Shown piece by piece: positions 35,664 through 43,668 of a stretch of 64,000 bases of DNA; position 1 is the stretch's first letter; every line of letters starts with the position of its first letter. The notes under the pieces were generated by a model, which was not told the origin of the DNA, made no database searches, and saw only the letters and a list, made by a program, of their open reading frames with translations. A program made the position numbers and the translations under genes. This stretch comes from Sphingobacteriaceae bacterium (lineage in GTDB: Bacteria; Bacteroidota; Bacteroidia; Sphingobacteriales; Sphingobacteriaceae): positions 248,001 to 312,000 of the forward strand of contig CANHRG010000002.1 in assembly GCA_947463785.1 (NCBI GenBank), written 5' to 3'.

Positions 35664-36278
35664 ATGCACATTGCCATCGTTGGAAACATAGGAGCCGGAA
35701 AAACAACACTTACTGAACTATTATCAAATCACTTTGCTTACGAAGCTCAGTTTGAAGCTGTAGATAACAATCCGTATCTGGAAGATTTTTACGGCGACAT
35801 GAAACGTTGGAGCTTCAATCTGCAGATTTATTTCTTGAATAGTCGTTTTCAGCAAATCATCGAATTGCAAAAAAGTCAGAAAAACATCATTCAGGATAGA
35901 ACTATTTATGAAGATGCTTACATTTTTGCTGAAAATTTGCACGATATGGGATTAATGAGTGGTCGTGATTACGAGAATTACCGGGCAATTTTTGACAATA
36001 TCACCTCTTTCATCAAAGCTCCTGATCTGTTGATCTATTTAAAGGCATCTGTTCCTACCTTGGTTAATAATATTCAGCGCCGTGGCCGAGAATACGAAAG
36101 TGGAATTCGCCTGGATTATCTATCTAAATTGAATGAGAAATACAAAAACTGGATTGATAATTACAAAGAAGGAAAATTGTTGGTATTGGATAAAGACAAT
36201 TTAGACTTTGCAAACAATCCAGAAGACTTGGGTGTGGTCATTCAGCGTATTGAACGCGAAATACACGGTCTTTTTTAA
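35664..36278 (+). CDS. Deoxynucleoside kinase
   Basis: Salvage kinase of 204 residues phosphorylating deoxynucleosides. Seen: P-loop VGNIGAGKTTL, the substrate-binding ENPYLEDFY-like NNPYLEDFYGDMKRWSFNLQ, the QDRTIYEDAYIFAENL motif (E/DR catalytic type) and the lid RRGREYESGI. Specificity (dA, dG or dC) cannot be read from the sequence. It is followed after 23 nt by kdsB and probably shares its transcript. Confidence 0.93.
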   Translation: MHIAIVGNIGAGKTTLTELLSNHFAYEAQFEAVDNNPYLEDFYGDMKRWSFNLQIYFLNSRFQQIIELQKSQKNIIQDRTIYEDAYIFAENLHDMGLMSGRDYENYRAIFDNITSFIKAPDLLIYLKASVPTLVNNIQRRGREYESGIRLDYLSKLNEKYKNWIDNYKEGKLLVLDKDNLDFANNPEDLGVVIQRIEREIHGLF

Positions 36279-36301
36279 CATAAAAACAAGGCCCATTACA
36301 C

Positions 36302-37042
36302 ATGAAAATTCTAGGGCTTATTCCTGCCAGATACGCTTCTACCCGATTCCCGGGTAAACCGCTAGTTGATATTTCCGGCAAAAGCATGATTCAGCGTGTT
36401 TATGAACAAGCGCTTAAAGCCAATTGCTTAACCAAAGTGGTGGTAGCTACCGACGATGAGCGGATTTTTTCGCATGTGGAAGCATTTGGCGGCAATGCTA
36501 TCCTGACTTCGAGCGAACACCAGAGCGGAACAGACCGCTGTGCTGAAGTAGCTGAACATTTTTCGGAGTATGAGGCCTTAATTAATATTCAGGGTGATGA
36601 ACCCTTAATTGACCCCAAACAGATAGACCTCTTGGGTGAAAAAATTAGTCAAACAGATGTTCGATTGGCTACACTCATCAAGAAAATCGACACACTGGAG
36701 GAGTTACAAAATCCAAATACACCGAAAGTCATCTGTAAAACCAGCGGTGAGGCCATTTATTTTAGTCGGCAAACAATCCCGCATATCCGGGAAACCGAAC
36801 CTGAAAAATGGTTAGAAAAGCATACCTTCTTTAAACATATTGGCATTTATGCCTACAAGCGAGAAACACTAAAGCAAATCGCAAAACTTGAACCTAGCAA
36901 ACTCGAAAAAGCAGAGAGTTTAGAACAATTGCGATGGATTGAGCATGGATTTCCAATTCACACAGTCGTAACAACCATCGAAACGCTGGCTGTTGACACT
37001 CCGGAAGACTTAAAACGGATAATTGAATTAATCCAATCTTAA
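36302..37042 (+). CDS. kdsB: 3-deoxy-manno-octulosonate cytidylyltransferase
   Basis: Activates Kdo to CMP-Kdo for lipid A core synthesis. It has 246 residues. Seen: LGLIPARYASTRFPGKPL, VVVATDDERI, GTDRCAEV, INIQGDEPLIDP, FSRQTIPHIRE, HIGIYAYKRETL and the end VDTPEDL. It is the third Kdo gene of the window, 10 kb from kdsA. Its TAA overlaps the stop of the convergent small membrane protein gene by four bases. Confidence 0.97.
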   Translation: MKILGLIPARYASTRFPGKPLVDISGKSMIQRVYEQALKANCLTKVVVATDDERIFSHVEAFGGNAILTSSEHQSGTDRCAEVAEHFSEYEALINIQGDEPLIDPKQIDLLGEKISQTDVRLATLIKKIDTLEELQNPNTPKVICKTSGEAIYFSRQTIPHIRETEPEKWLEKHTFFKHIGIYAYKRETLKQIAKLEPSKLEKAESLEQLRWIEHGFPIHTVVTTIETLAVDTPEDLKRIIELIQS

Positions 37043-37341
37043 AGAATTAGAATCAGTACCAAAATGATGATGATAATGGCTGCAACCGAGAGGTAAACCC
37101 CTCCGGATGTGAAGCCTTTCATTTCAGATTTGATTTGATACAATTCTTTTCTCAATGCCCTGCGTTGCACCGAACTCAGATGCGATTTGTCCATAGCCTT
37201 TATTTCCAACACACGAGATTGTAATTTCACGAGTCGAACTTGCTCCTGTTCGCTTAAATCTTCTTTTTTAGGAGAAGCAGAAAGGCGCTGATTCCCTAAA
37301 AGTATAAGGGAAAAACTCAATAGAATGATGATTTTTTTCAT
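37039..37341 (-). CDS. Small exported protein with C-terminal membrane anchor
   Basis: Protein of 100 residues that I do not recognise as a named family. It has an N-terminal signal-like segment (MKKIIILLSFSLILLGNQRL, then SASPKK), a charged middle rich in Lys, Arg and Glu that looks helical, and a C-terminal hydrophobic segment (about 83-100) with IIIIILVLILIL. It may be anchored in the inner membrane with its middle in the periplasm. It converges with kdsB by a four-base stop overlap. Confidence 0.72.
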   Translation of the reverse strand: MKKIIILLSFSLILLGNQRLSASPKKEDLSEQEQVRLVKLQSRVLEIKAMDKSHLSSVQRRALRKELYQIKSEMKGFTSGGVYLSVAAIIIIILVLILIL

Positions 37342-37402
37342 GGTGATCGTTTTAAACTAAAAACGACTTCGCACGATCAATATTTCATTGGCATCAAAAT
37401 TC

Positions 37403-38626
37403 TCAATTTGTTTTTGGTTTGGGTTTGCGATTCTTCCAATTTTTACCTCCCCGCCTTTTAAAGTCAGGTCTCTTAAGTTCGGGCTGATAAAGCGGACTTT
37501 CACCTAAACCTTCTGGCAGAGTCACTTTGGGAATTTCTTTACCAATGAGTGATTCGATACTGAAAAACTTGCGCTGATCGCGTTCATTGATAAAGGTAAT
37601 GGCTGTTCCGGTAGTAGCCGCTCTGGCCGTACGACCAATGCGGTGGATGTAATCTTCCGGATCTGGTGGAACATCGAAATTTATCACCAACTCGATCCCT
37701 TCCACATCAATGCCGCGTGAAAGCACATCGGTACCAATTAGAAATGGCAGTTGACGGGCTCGAAAGGCATTCAATAGGGTTTCCCGCTCCTCCTGATTCA
37801 AATCGGAATGGAAAGCTTTGGCCTGAATACCCGTTTTGCGCAAGGCCCGATCCAACTCTTTGACTTTATCTTTAGTAGACGAAAAAATAATACCACTTTG
37901 ATAGGTTTTATCCTTCAATAAAGATTCAATCAACGGTAATTTCTGATGATCGTAAGTAAGGTAAGCTTGCTGGGTAATGCCTTCAGCAGGTTTAGATATA
38001 GCAATATTTACTTCTAGGGGTTGGTTTAAAATCGCGTTAGCCAAACTCCTAATTTTGGGTGGCATGGTAGCCGAAAAAAGCAAGGTTTGCCGTTTTTTAG
38101 GTAGGTAAGAAATGATTCGCATGATATCGTCACTAAAACCCATATCGAGCATACGATCTGCCTCATCTAAGATTAAATGCTGTAAGTGATCTAAATTGAT
38201 GGCACCGGAGGTTAAATGGGCAATCAAACGGCCTGGAGTAGCAATAACTAGATCTACCCCATCTCTTAAAGCACGCTTTTGGGTTTCGTAAATGGCGCCA
38301 TCTCCCCCGCCGTAAACGGCAATGGAACTAATTCCAGTAAAATAAGCTAGACCCTCTACTTGTTGGTCAATTTGCTGGGCAAGCTCTCTAGTTGGAGCCA
38401 AGATCAAGGTATTGATGTATTTTTTATCGGTTTGAGCAATCTGGTGCAAAACAGGCAATAAATAAGAAGCCGTTTTACCTGTGCCCGTTTGTGCACAGGC
38501 AATCAGATCGTTTTTTTGCATGACTAACGGAATTGCTTCCTGTTGTATGGGAGTTGGAGTCTTGTATCCCATGCTCAGCAGGCCTTCCTGCAAATCGGGA
38601 TGAAAATTAAAATCGGAAAAGGTCAA
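37403..38626 (-). CDS. rhlE: DEAD-box RNA helicase, RhlE type
   Basis: ATP-dependent RNA helicase of 407 residues. Seen: Q motif FSDFNFHPDL...GYKTPTPIQQEAIP, motif I AQTGTGKTASYLLP, Ia PTRELAQQI, II LDEADRMLDMGF, III FSATMP, V GTDVLSRGIDVEG, VI HRIGRTARA, and a basic tail (KRRGGKNWKNRKPKPKTN). I chose TTG at 38626 (MTFSDFNF): the ATG at 38716 adds 30 atypical residues and lies upstream of a -7 box at 38659-38652. Confidence 0.94.
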   Translation of the reverse strand: MTFSDFNFHPDLQEGLLSMGYKTPTPIQQEAIPLVMQKNDLIACAQTGTGKTASYLLPVLHQIAQTDKKYINTLILAPTRELAQQIDQQVEGLAYFTGISSIAVYGGGDGAIYETQKRALRDGVDLVIATPGRLIAHLTSGAINLDHLQHLILDEADRMLDMGFSDDIMRIISYLPKKRQTLLFSATMPPKIRSLANAILNQPLEVNIAISKPAEGITQQAYLTYDHQKLPLIESLLKDKTYQSGIIFSSTKDKVKELDRALRKTGIQAKAFHSDLNQEERETLLNAFRARQLPFLIGTDVLSRGIDVEGIELVINFDVPPDPEDYIHRIGRTARAATTGTAITFINERDQRKFFSIESLIGKEIPKVTLPEGLGESPLYQPELKRPDFKRRGGKNWKNRKPKPKTN

Positions 38627-38651
38627 TTGTAGTTTATTTATTTTTGGATAG

Positions 38652-38659
38652 CAAAGATA
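38652..38659 (-). promoter_or_regulatory. -7 promoter element of rhlE
   Basis: TATCTTTG on the minus strand matches TAnnTTTG and lies 25 nt before the TTG start of rhlE. Confidence 0.55.
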
Positions 38660-38761
38660 CCATTTAAAAAAGGAAGCCATTTGATCGAAAAAATTGCGAC
38701 CATTGTCTTTATCCACAAAGCCTAATTTCTCAACAAGTTAGTACAGACATCAAAAATTACC

Positions 38762-38769
38762 TATCTTTG
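38762..38769 (+). promoter_or_regulatory. -7 promoter element of pyrG
   Basis: TATCTTTG matches TAnnTTTG and lies 64 nt before the pyrG ATG, predicting a leader of nearly 60 nt in which I see no clear structure. Confidence 0.55.
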
Positions 38770-38833
38770 AATCCCGTACAAATAGATGCTTTAAAGCCTT
38801 TTTGGTCTTTAAAAAATCGAAACCAAATCCATC

Positions 38834-40444
38834 ATGACCAAATATATTTTTGTTACGGGAGGCGTTACTTCGTCTTTAGGAAAAGGAATTATTTCCGCCT
38901 CATTAGCCAAACTACTTCAAGCACGCGGTTACCGTGTAACCATTCAAAAGTTCGATCCATATATCAATATCGATCCTGGAACGCTAAATCCATACGAACA
39001 TGGCGAATGCTACGTAACCGAAGATGGTGCCGAAACCGATTTGGATTTGGGTCATTACGAACGGTTTTTGAATGTGCCTACCTCACAAGCCAACAACATT
39101 ACCACCGGACGTATTTACCAGAATGTGATTAATAAGGAACGCGAAGGCGCATATTTAGGTAAAACTGTTCAGGTTGTACCGCATATTACCGATGAAATTA
39201 AACGGAATATGAAGATTTTGGGCGAAAGCGGTAAATACGATATTGTGATTACCGAATTGGGAGGAACCGTTGGTGATATTGAATCGTTACCATATGTTGA
39301 AGCTGTTCGTCAGTTGCGCTGGGAGCTTGGAACTAATAACAGTTTGGTTATCCACTTAACCTTGGTTCCTTACTTGGCAGCAGCCGGTGAATTAAAAACC
39401 AAACCCACACAACACTCGGTAAAACTTTTACTTGAATACGGGGTTCAGCCAGATATTTTGGTTTGCCGAACAGAGCATCATCTGTCTGCAGATATTCGTA
39501 GAAAAGTAGCCTTATTCTGTAACGTTGATAACAATGCCGTTATTGAGTCTATCGATGCCAGTACCATTTACGATGTGCCGCTTTTGATGCGCAAAGAAAA
39601 TTTAGATGGCATTGCACTCAAAAAACTTAAACTTTCTGCAAAAGGTGAACCCGATTTAGAAAGCTGGAAAGATTTCTTAGGCCGACTTAAGAATCCAACT
39701 GCAGAAGTAAAAATTGGATTGGTTGGTAAATACGTAGAATTACCTGATGCTTATAAATCCATTAACGAATCGTTTATTCATGCGGGTGCTAGAAACGAAT
39801 GCAAGGTTCGCGTAAAGTGTATTCACTCGGAAAGTATTACTAGCGAAAACGTTGCAGATAAATTAAAAGGATTGGATGGTGTTTTGGTAGCACCAGGTTT
39901 TGGAAGCCGTGGTATTGAAGGTAAAATTGAAGCTATCAAATACATCCGTGAACACCAAATTCCGTTCTTCGGAATTTGCCTTGGTATGCAATGTGCTGTT
40001 ATTGAATTTGGAAGAAATGTATTGGGATTAAAAGATGCTCACAGTACGGAGATGAACCCTGACACGAAAAATCCTGTGATTTCGATGATGGAAGAGCAGA
40101 AGAAAATTAAGAATAAAGGCGGAACCATGCGCCTAGGTGCATACACCTGCGAACTAAAAAAAGGAACCAAAGCTGCTTCTATTTACGGTAAAACCAAAAT
40201 AACTGAACGTCATCGTCACCGTTACGAATTCAACAATACATTTTTAAGCAAATATGAAAAAGCCGGAATGATTGCTTCGGGTATTAATCCGGAAAACAAC
40301 CTGGTGGAAATCGTGGAGCTAAAAGATCATCCATTTTTTGTTGCGGGTCAATTCCATCCAGAATTAAAATCAACTGTAGCTAATCCTCATCCGCTTTTTG
40401 TTAACTTTGTCGCCGCTGCTTTGGCTCACAGTCACAAAAAATAA
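38834..40444 (+). CDS. pyrG: CTP synthase
   Basis: Makes CTP from UTP, ATP and glutamine. It has 536 residues. Seen: the synthetase domain with [39 protein letters not shown] and [20 protein letters not shown], then the glutamine amidotransferase domain with [14 protein letters not shown], the nucleophile [12 protein letters not shown] and the FHPEL histidine/glutamate. The transcript probably continues into yidC 20 nt downstream. Confidence 0.98.
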   Translation: MTKYIFVTGGVTSSLGKGIISASLAKLLQARGYRVTIQKFDPYINIDPGTLNPYEHGECYVTEDGAETDLDLGHYERFLNVPTSQANNITTGRIYQNVINKEREGAYLGKTVQVVPHITDEIKRNMKILGESGKYDIVITELGGTVGDIESLPYVEAVRQLRWELGTNNSLVIHLTLVPYLAAAGELKTKPTQHSVKLLLEYGVQPDILVCRTEHHLSADIRRKVALFCNVDNNAVIESIDASTIYDVPLLMRKENLDGIALKKLKLSAKGEPDLESWKDFLGRLKNPTAEVKIGLVGKYVELPDAYKSINESFIHAGARNECKVRVKCIHSESITSENVADKLKGLDGVLVAPGFGSRGIEGKIEAIKYIREHQIPFFGICLGMQCAVIEFGRNVLGLKDAHSTEMNPDTKNPVISMMEEQKKIKNKGGTMRLGAYTCELKKGTKAASIYGKTKITERHRHRYEFNNTFLSKYEKAGMIASGINPENNLVEIVELKDHPFFVAGQFHPELKSTVANPHPLFVNFVAAALAHSHKK

Positions 40445-40464
40445 ACGCAGCATTAAATAAGACT

Positions 40465-42285
40465 ATGGATAGAAATACATTTTGGGGTCTTTTTTTGATC
40501 CTGATAATTTTGGTTGGATCAACCTATTTGATGCAACCCAGCGAGGCTGAAATTAAACGTGAAAAACAGGTACAGGATTCAATTGCTCGATTGAAAGAAA
40601 ATCCTGAAAAGAAAAACAGCACTAAAACCGCTATTGCAGTAAGTACTGAAGCTGAAAAAACGATTGATACCACGACTTACACTGGTCCATTTGGTCGTGC
40701 TCATTCAGGAAATGAGGAGCGCATTGTTCTCGAGAACAACTTGATCAAGGTTAATATCAGCACCAAAGGTGGGCATGTTGAATCTGTAGAACTCAAAAAA
40801 TTCAAATCTTACGATGGTAAACCACTGATCATGTTCTCAGGAGAGCAGAATCAGTTTGGATTAAATTTTACTGCTCAAGGCACCAAAATCAATACACAAG
40901 ATCTATTCTTTAGTCCGGGCACAGAGAATACCGCTCAAAATGCCGAATTGAGACTATTTGACTCTGAAAACCGCTACATAGCTTACCAGTATAGCTTAGA
41001 AAAAGACACTTACAAACTGGGATTAACCATTAAGACCGAAGGTCTGCAAGGCCTGGTTAATCAACAGAAATTAACGCTAAACTGGCAAACACAGCTGAGC
41101 CAAAAAGAAAAAGATTTGGCCAGCGAGCAGCGTTACTCTACCGCTTATTTTAAACCAGTTGATGATGATGTAGACCATCTTAGTGTTAGTGAAGACGATA
41201 AAAAAGAGCTGAACGAGGGAAAAATTCAATGGATATCGTTCAAACAGCATTTTTTCTCAAACGTATTGGTTGCAAAAAACGGTTTTGACAGTGGTAACTT
41301 AAGCGTGAGCATACAAACCACCCCGAAAATTGTAAAAGGCTTTAGCGCCCAAATGACCTTGCCGTTTGATGCAACACAAAGCAATACATTTCCGTTAGAA
41401 TTCTATTTCGGACCGAATAAGTTCCAAACACTTCAAGCTCAAGGCTACGATATTGAACGTCAAGTTGATTTAGGCTGGGGTCCGTTGAAATACATTAACC
41501 GATACGTGGTTATTCCGGTATTTGATTTCCTTTCGGGATTTAATTGGAGCTACGGTTTAATCATTTTGGTATTGACCATTCTGTTGAAAGTGGTTTTGTT
41601 CCCACTTACCTATAAATCATACCTTTCAATGGCTAAAATGAGGGTATTAAAGCCTGAGATGGATGAGATTAAAGCTAAAGTTGGAGAAGACAACCCGACA
41701 TTATTGCAACAAGAATACCTTAAGCTTTACAAAAAAGCTGGTGTAAACCCGCTTGGAGGATGTTTGCCAATGCTCTTGCAATTGCCAATCATTATGGCAT
41801 TCTTCTTCTTCTTCCCTAACTTGTTTGATTTACGTCAGCAGAATTTCTTGTGGATGCAGGATCTATCAACCTATGACAACTTCTTCAATTTCGGGTTCAA
41901 TGTTCCGTTTTTAGGAAGCCACATTAGTTTAATGTGTATCCTGATGACCATTTCGACCCTAATTTATACGTATTTTAACAATCAAATTAGTGGTGCTACC
42001 GGTCAGATGAAATACATTGGTTACATCATGCCAATCATTTTCTTTGGCGTTTTGAATAGTTACCCAGCTGGATTGAATTACTACTACTTCCTAGCAAACT
42101 TATTAACTTTCGGACAGCAGTTTATGATTCGTCAGTTTGTAGACGATAATAAAATTCATGCTCAAATTCAGGAAAACAAGAAAAAGCCTGAATCTGAGAA
42201 AAAGAAGTCTAAGTTTCAACAGCGCATGGACGAATACATGCGCCAAGCACAGCAACAACAAAAAGCCAAACAAGGCAAAAAATAA
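40465..42285 (+). CDS. yidC: Membrane protein insertase YidC
   Basis: Inserts and folds inner-membrane proteins. It has 606 residues: an N-terminal membrane segment (MDRNTFWGLFLILIILVGS), a large periplasmic domain (about 70-350), and the conserved five-segment core with YGLIILVLTILLKVVLFPLT, KAGVNPLGGCLPMLLQLPII and NYYYFLANLLTFGQQFMIR. The tail is Lys/Gln rich, as often seen for ribosome contact. It ends before a terminator at 42293-42315. Confidence 0.97.
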   Translation: MDRNTFWGLFLILIILVGSTYLMQPSEAEIKREKQVQDSIARLKENPEKKNSTKTAIAVSTEAEKTIDTTTYTGPFGRAHSGNEERIVLENNLIKVNISTKGGHVESVELKKFKSYDGKPLIMFSGEQNQFGLNFTAQGTKINTQDLFFSPGTENTAQNAELRLFDSENRYIAYQYSLEKDTYKLGLTIKTEGLQGLVNQQKLTLNWQTQLSQKEKDLASEQRYSTAYFKPVDDDVDHLSVSEDDKKELNEGKIQWISFKQHFFSNVLVAKNGFDSGNLSVSIQTTPKIVKGFSAQMTLPFDATQSNTFPLEFYFGPNKFQTLQAQGYDIERQVDLGWGPLKYINRYVVIPVFDFLSGFNWSYGLIILVLTILLKVVLFPLTYKSYLSMAKMRVLKPEMDEIKAKVGEDNPTLLQQEYLKLYKKAGVNPLGGCLPMLLQLPIIMAFFFFFPNLFDLRQQNFLWMQDLSTYDNFFNFGFNVPFLGSHISLMCILMTISTLIYTYFNNQISGATGQMKYIGYIMPIIFFGVLNSYPAGLNYYYFLANLLTFGQQFMIRQFVDDNKIHAQIQENKKKPESEKKKSKFQQRMDEYMRQAQQQQKAKQGKK

Positions 42286-42292
42286 TCTACAA

Positions 42293-42315
42293 AGGCCTCA
42301 AAATAGTTGAGGCTT
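42293..42315 (+). terminator. Terminator of the pyrG-yidC operon
   Basis: The stem GCCTCAA / TTGAGGC is extended by A-T pairs and followed by TTTTG, starting 8 nt after the yidC stop. It overlaps the upstream in-frame extension of the next gene and so argues for the later ATG there. Confidence 0.78.
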
Positions 42316-42345
42316 TTGTATTTTAGAAAATACTATTCCAAAATC

Positions 42346-43584
42346 ATGGCGCTTAATTACGTTTGGATATCCTTTTTCATAATCGCTTTCGCGGTAGCAC
42401 TTTTCAAACTACTCGTTTTCGGCGATACGGAAATCTTTAAAGTACTGGTAGAAGGCTTATTCGATTCCACCAAAACCTCAGTTATGGATATCGCACTCCC
42501 TTTGGTTGGAACCATGGCATTTTGGTTAGGTGTGATGAATATTGGAGAAAAAGCCGGAGCCATCAATTTCTTATCCCGAATTGTAGGTCCGTTTTTTAGC
42601 CGTTTATTCCCTGAGGTACCCAAAAACCATCCGGCCTCCGGACAAATGATGATGAACTTCTCGGCCAATATGCTGGGCTTAGACAATGCGGCTACTCCCC
42701 TTGGGCTCAAAGCCATGGGAACCCTGCAAGAACTTAATCCAAAAAAAGATACCGCAACTAATGCGCAAATCATGTTTTTGGTTTTGCACACTTCGGGCTT
42801 GACCATATTGCCCATTTCCATTATCGCCCAAAGGGCAATTATGGGGGCGCAAAATCCAACCGATATTTTTATTCCGTGTATCATTGCGACCTTCGTAGCA
42901 ACCATCGCGGCAATGCTTATCGTTTCCATTTGGCAAAAAATCAATCTTTGGGATCGAGTAATTATTTCTTGGCTGCTGGGGCTTACGGCTTTTATCTGTT
43001 TGTTGGTTTGGTATTTTACCGCTTACCTCAGCAAAGAACAGATCAGCGAAGTATCTAAAGTGATCAGCAATGTGTTACTTTTTGCTATACCGGTAACATT
43101 CATTTTGGGTGCCATCCGTAAAAAGGTAAACGTTTTTGAAACATTTATTGAAGGCGCCAAAGGCGGATTCGAAACCTCGGTGAAAATTATTCCATATCTG
43201 GTAGCCATGTTGGCTGCCATCAGCGTGCTTAGAGCTTCAGGAGCTTTAGAATATGTAGTAGACGGCTTTAAATGGGGTTTTTCATTTTTGAATATCGATA
43301 CTCGCTTTACCGATTCACTGCCAGTGGCTTTGATGAAACCTTTGAGTGGTTCCGGCTCGAGAGCAATGATGCTCGATTCGATGAAAACCTTTGGTCCGGA
43401 TTCTTTTGTTGGCAGACTTTCTTGTGTATTCCAAGGTTCAGCAGACACCACTTTTTATATCGTAGCACTTTATTTTGGATCAGTAGGCATAAAAAAATCA
43501 CGTTATGCTATTACAGCGGGCTTGCTTGCAGATTTATTTGGAGTAATTGCTGCTATTTTGATTTCGTATTTATTCTTCGGATAA
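42346..43584 (+). CDS. SpmA-SpmB fusion, nucleoside-recognition (Gate) domain protein
   Basis: Inner-membrane protein of 412 residues joining sequences like SpmA (first half) and SpmB (second half) of Bacillus spore maturation. Seen: two Gate-type regions, one with GLDNAATPLGLKAM and the other with LRASGALEYVVDG and LPVALMKPLSGSGSRAMM, and about eight hydrophobic segments. The fused form is common in non-sporulating Bacteroidota and Proteobacteria; its function is unknown, with transport suspected. I chose ATG 42346 (MALNYVWIS) because the upstream frame runs through the yidC terminator. Confidence 0.87.
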   Translation: MALNYVWISFFIIAFAVALFKLLVFGDTEIFKVLVEGLFDSTKTSVMDIALPLVGTMAFWLGVMNIGEKAGAINFLSRIVGPFFSRLFPEVPKNHPASGQMMMNFSANMLGLDNAATPLGLKAMGTLQELNPKKDTATNAQIMFLVLHTSGLTILPISIIAQRAIMGAQNPTDIFIPCIIATFVATIAAMLIVSIWQKINLWDRVIISWLLGLTAFICLLVWYFTAYLSKEQISEVSKVISNVLLFAIPVTFILGAIRKKVNVFETFIEGAKGGFETSVKIIPYLVAMLAAISVLRASGALEYVVDGFKWGFSFLNIDTRFTDSLPVALMKPLSGSGSRAMMLDSMKTFGPDSFVGRLSCVFQGSADTTFYIVALYFGSVGIKKSRYAITAGLLADLFGVIAAILISYLFFG

Positions 43585-43608
43585 TTCTTGCTGTACCAAA
43601 ATATCTTT

Positions 43609-43667
43609 TTAGGAAATAAAACAATTTCTTAGGAAACAGTATTTAGTTAGGAAAATGTAAACCTAAC
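43609..43667 (+). promoter_or_regulatory. Three TTAGGAAA repeats and an inverted repeat before the GH9 gene
   Basis: TTAGGAAA occurs at 43609-43616, 43629-43636 and 43647-43654 (spacing 20 and 18 nt). The last copy is part of GTTAGG-N10-CCTAAC (43646-43667), whose right arm ends one base before the GH9 ATG. The group fills the 84-nt upstream region and looks like regulator binding sites or an RNA stem at the start codon. Confidence 0.5.
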
Positions 43668-43668
43668 T

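Noticed and set aside
38709-38717. Perfect DnaA box TTATCCACA between rhlE and pyrG
   Set aside because: A single nine-base match is expected about once in two windows of this size by chance, and no second box is nearby.
42357-43501. Long minus-strand ORFs opposite the SpmA-SpmB fusion
   Set aside because: They are shadows of a well-supported membrane protein gene and have no recognisable sequence or start signals.
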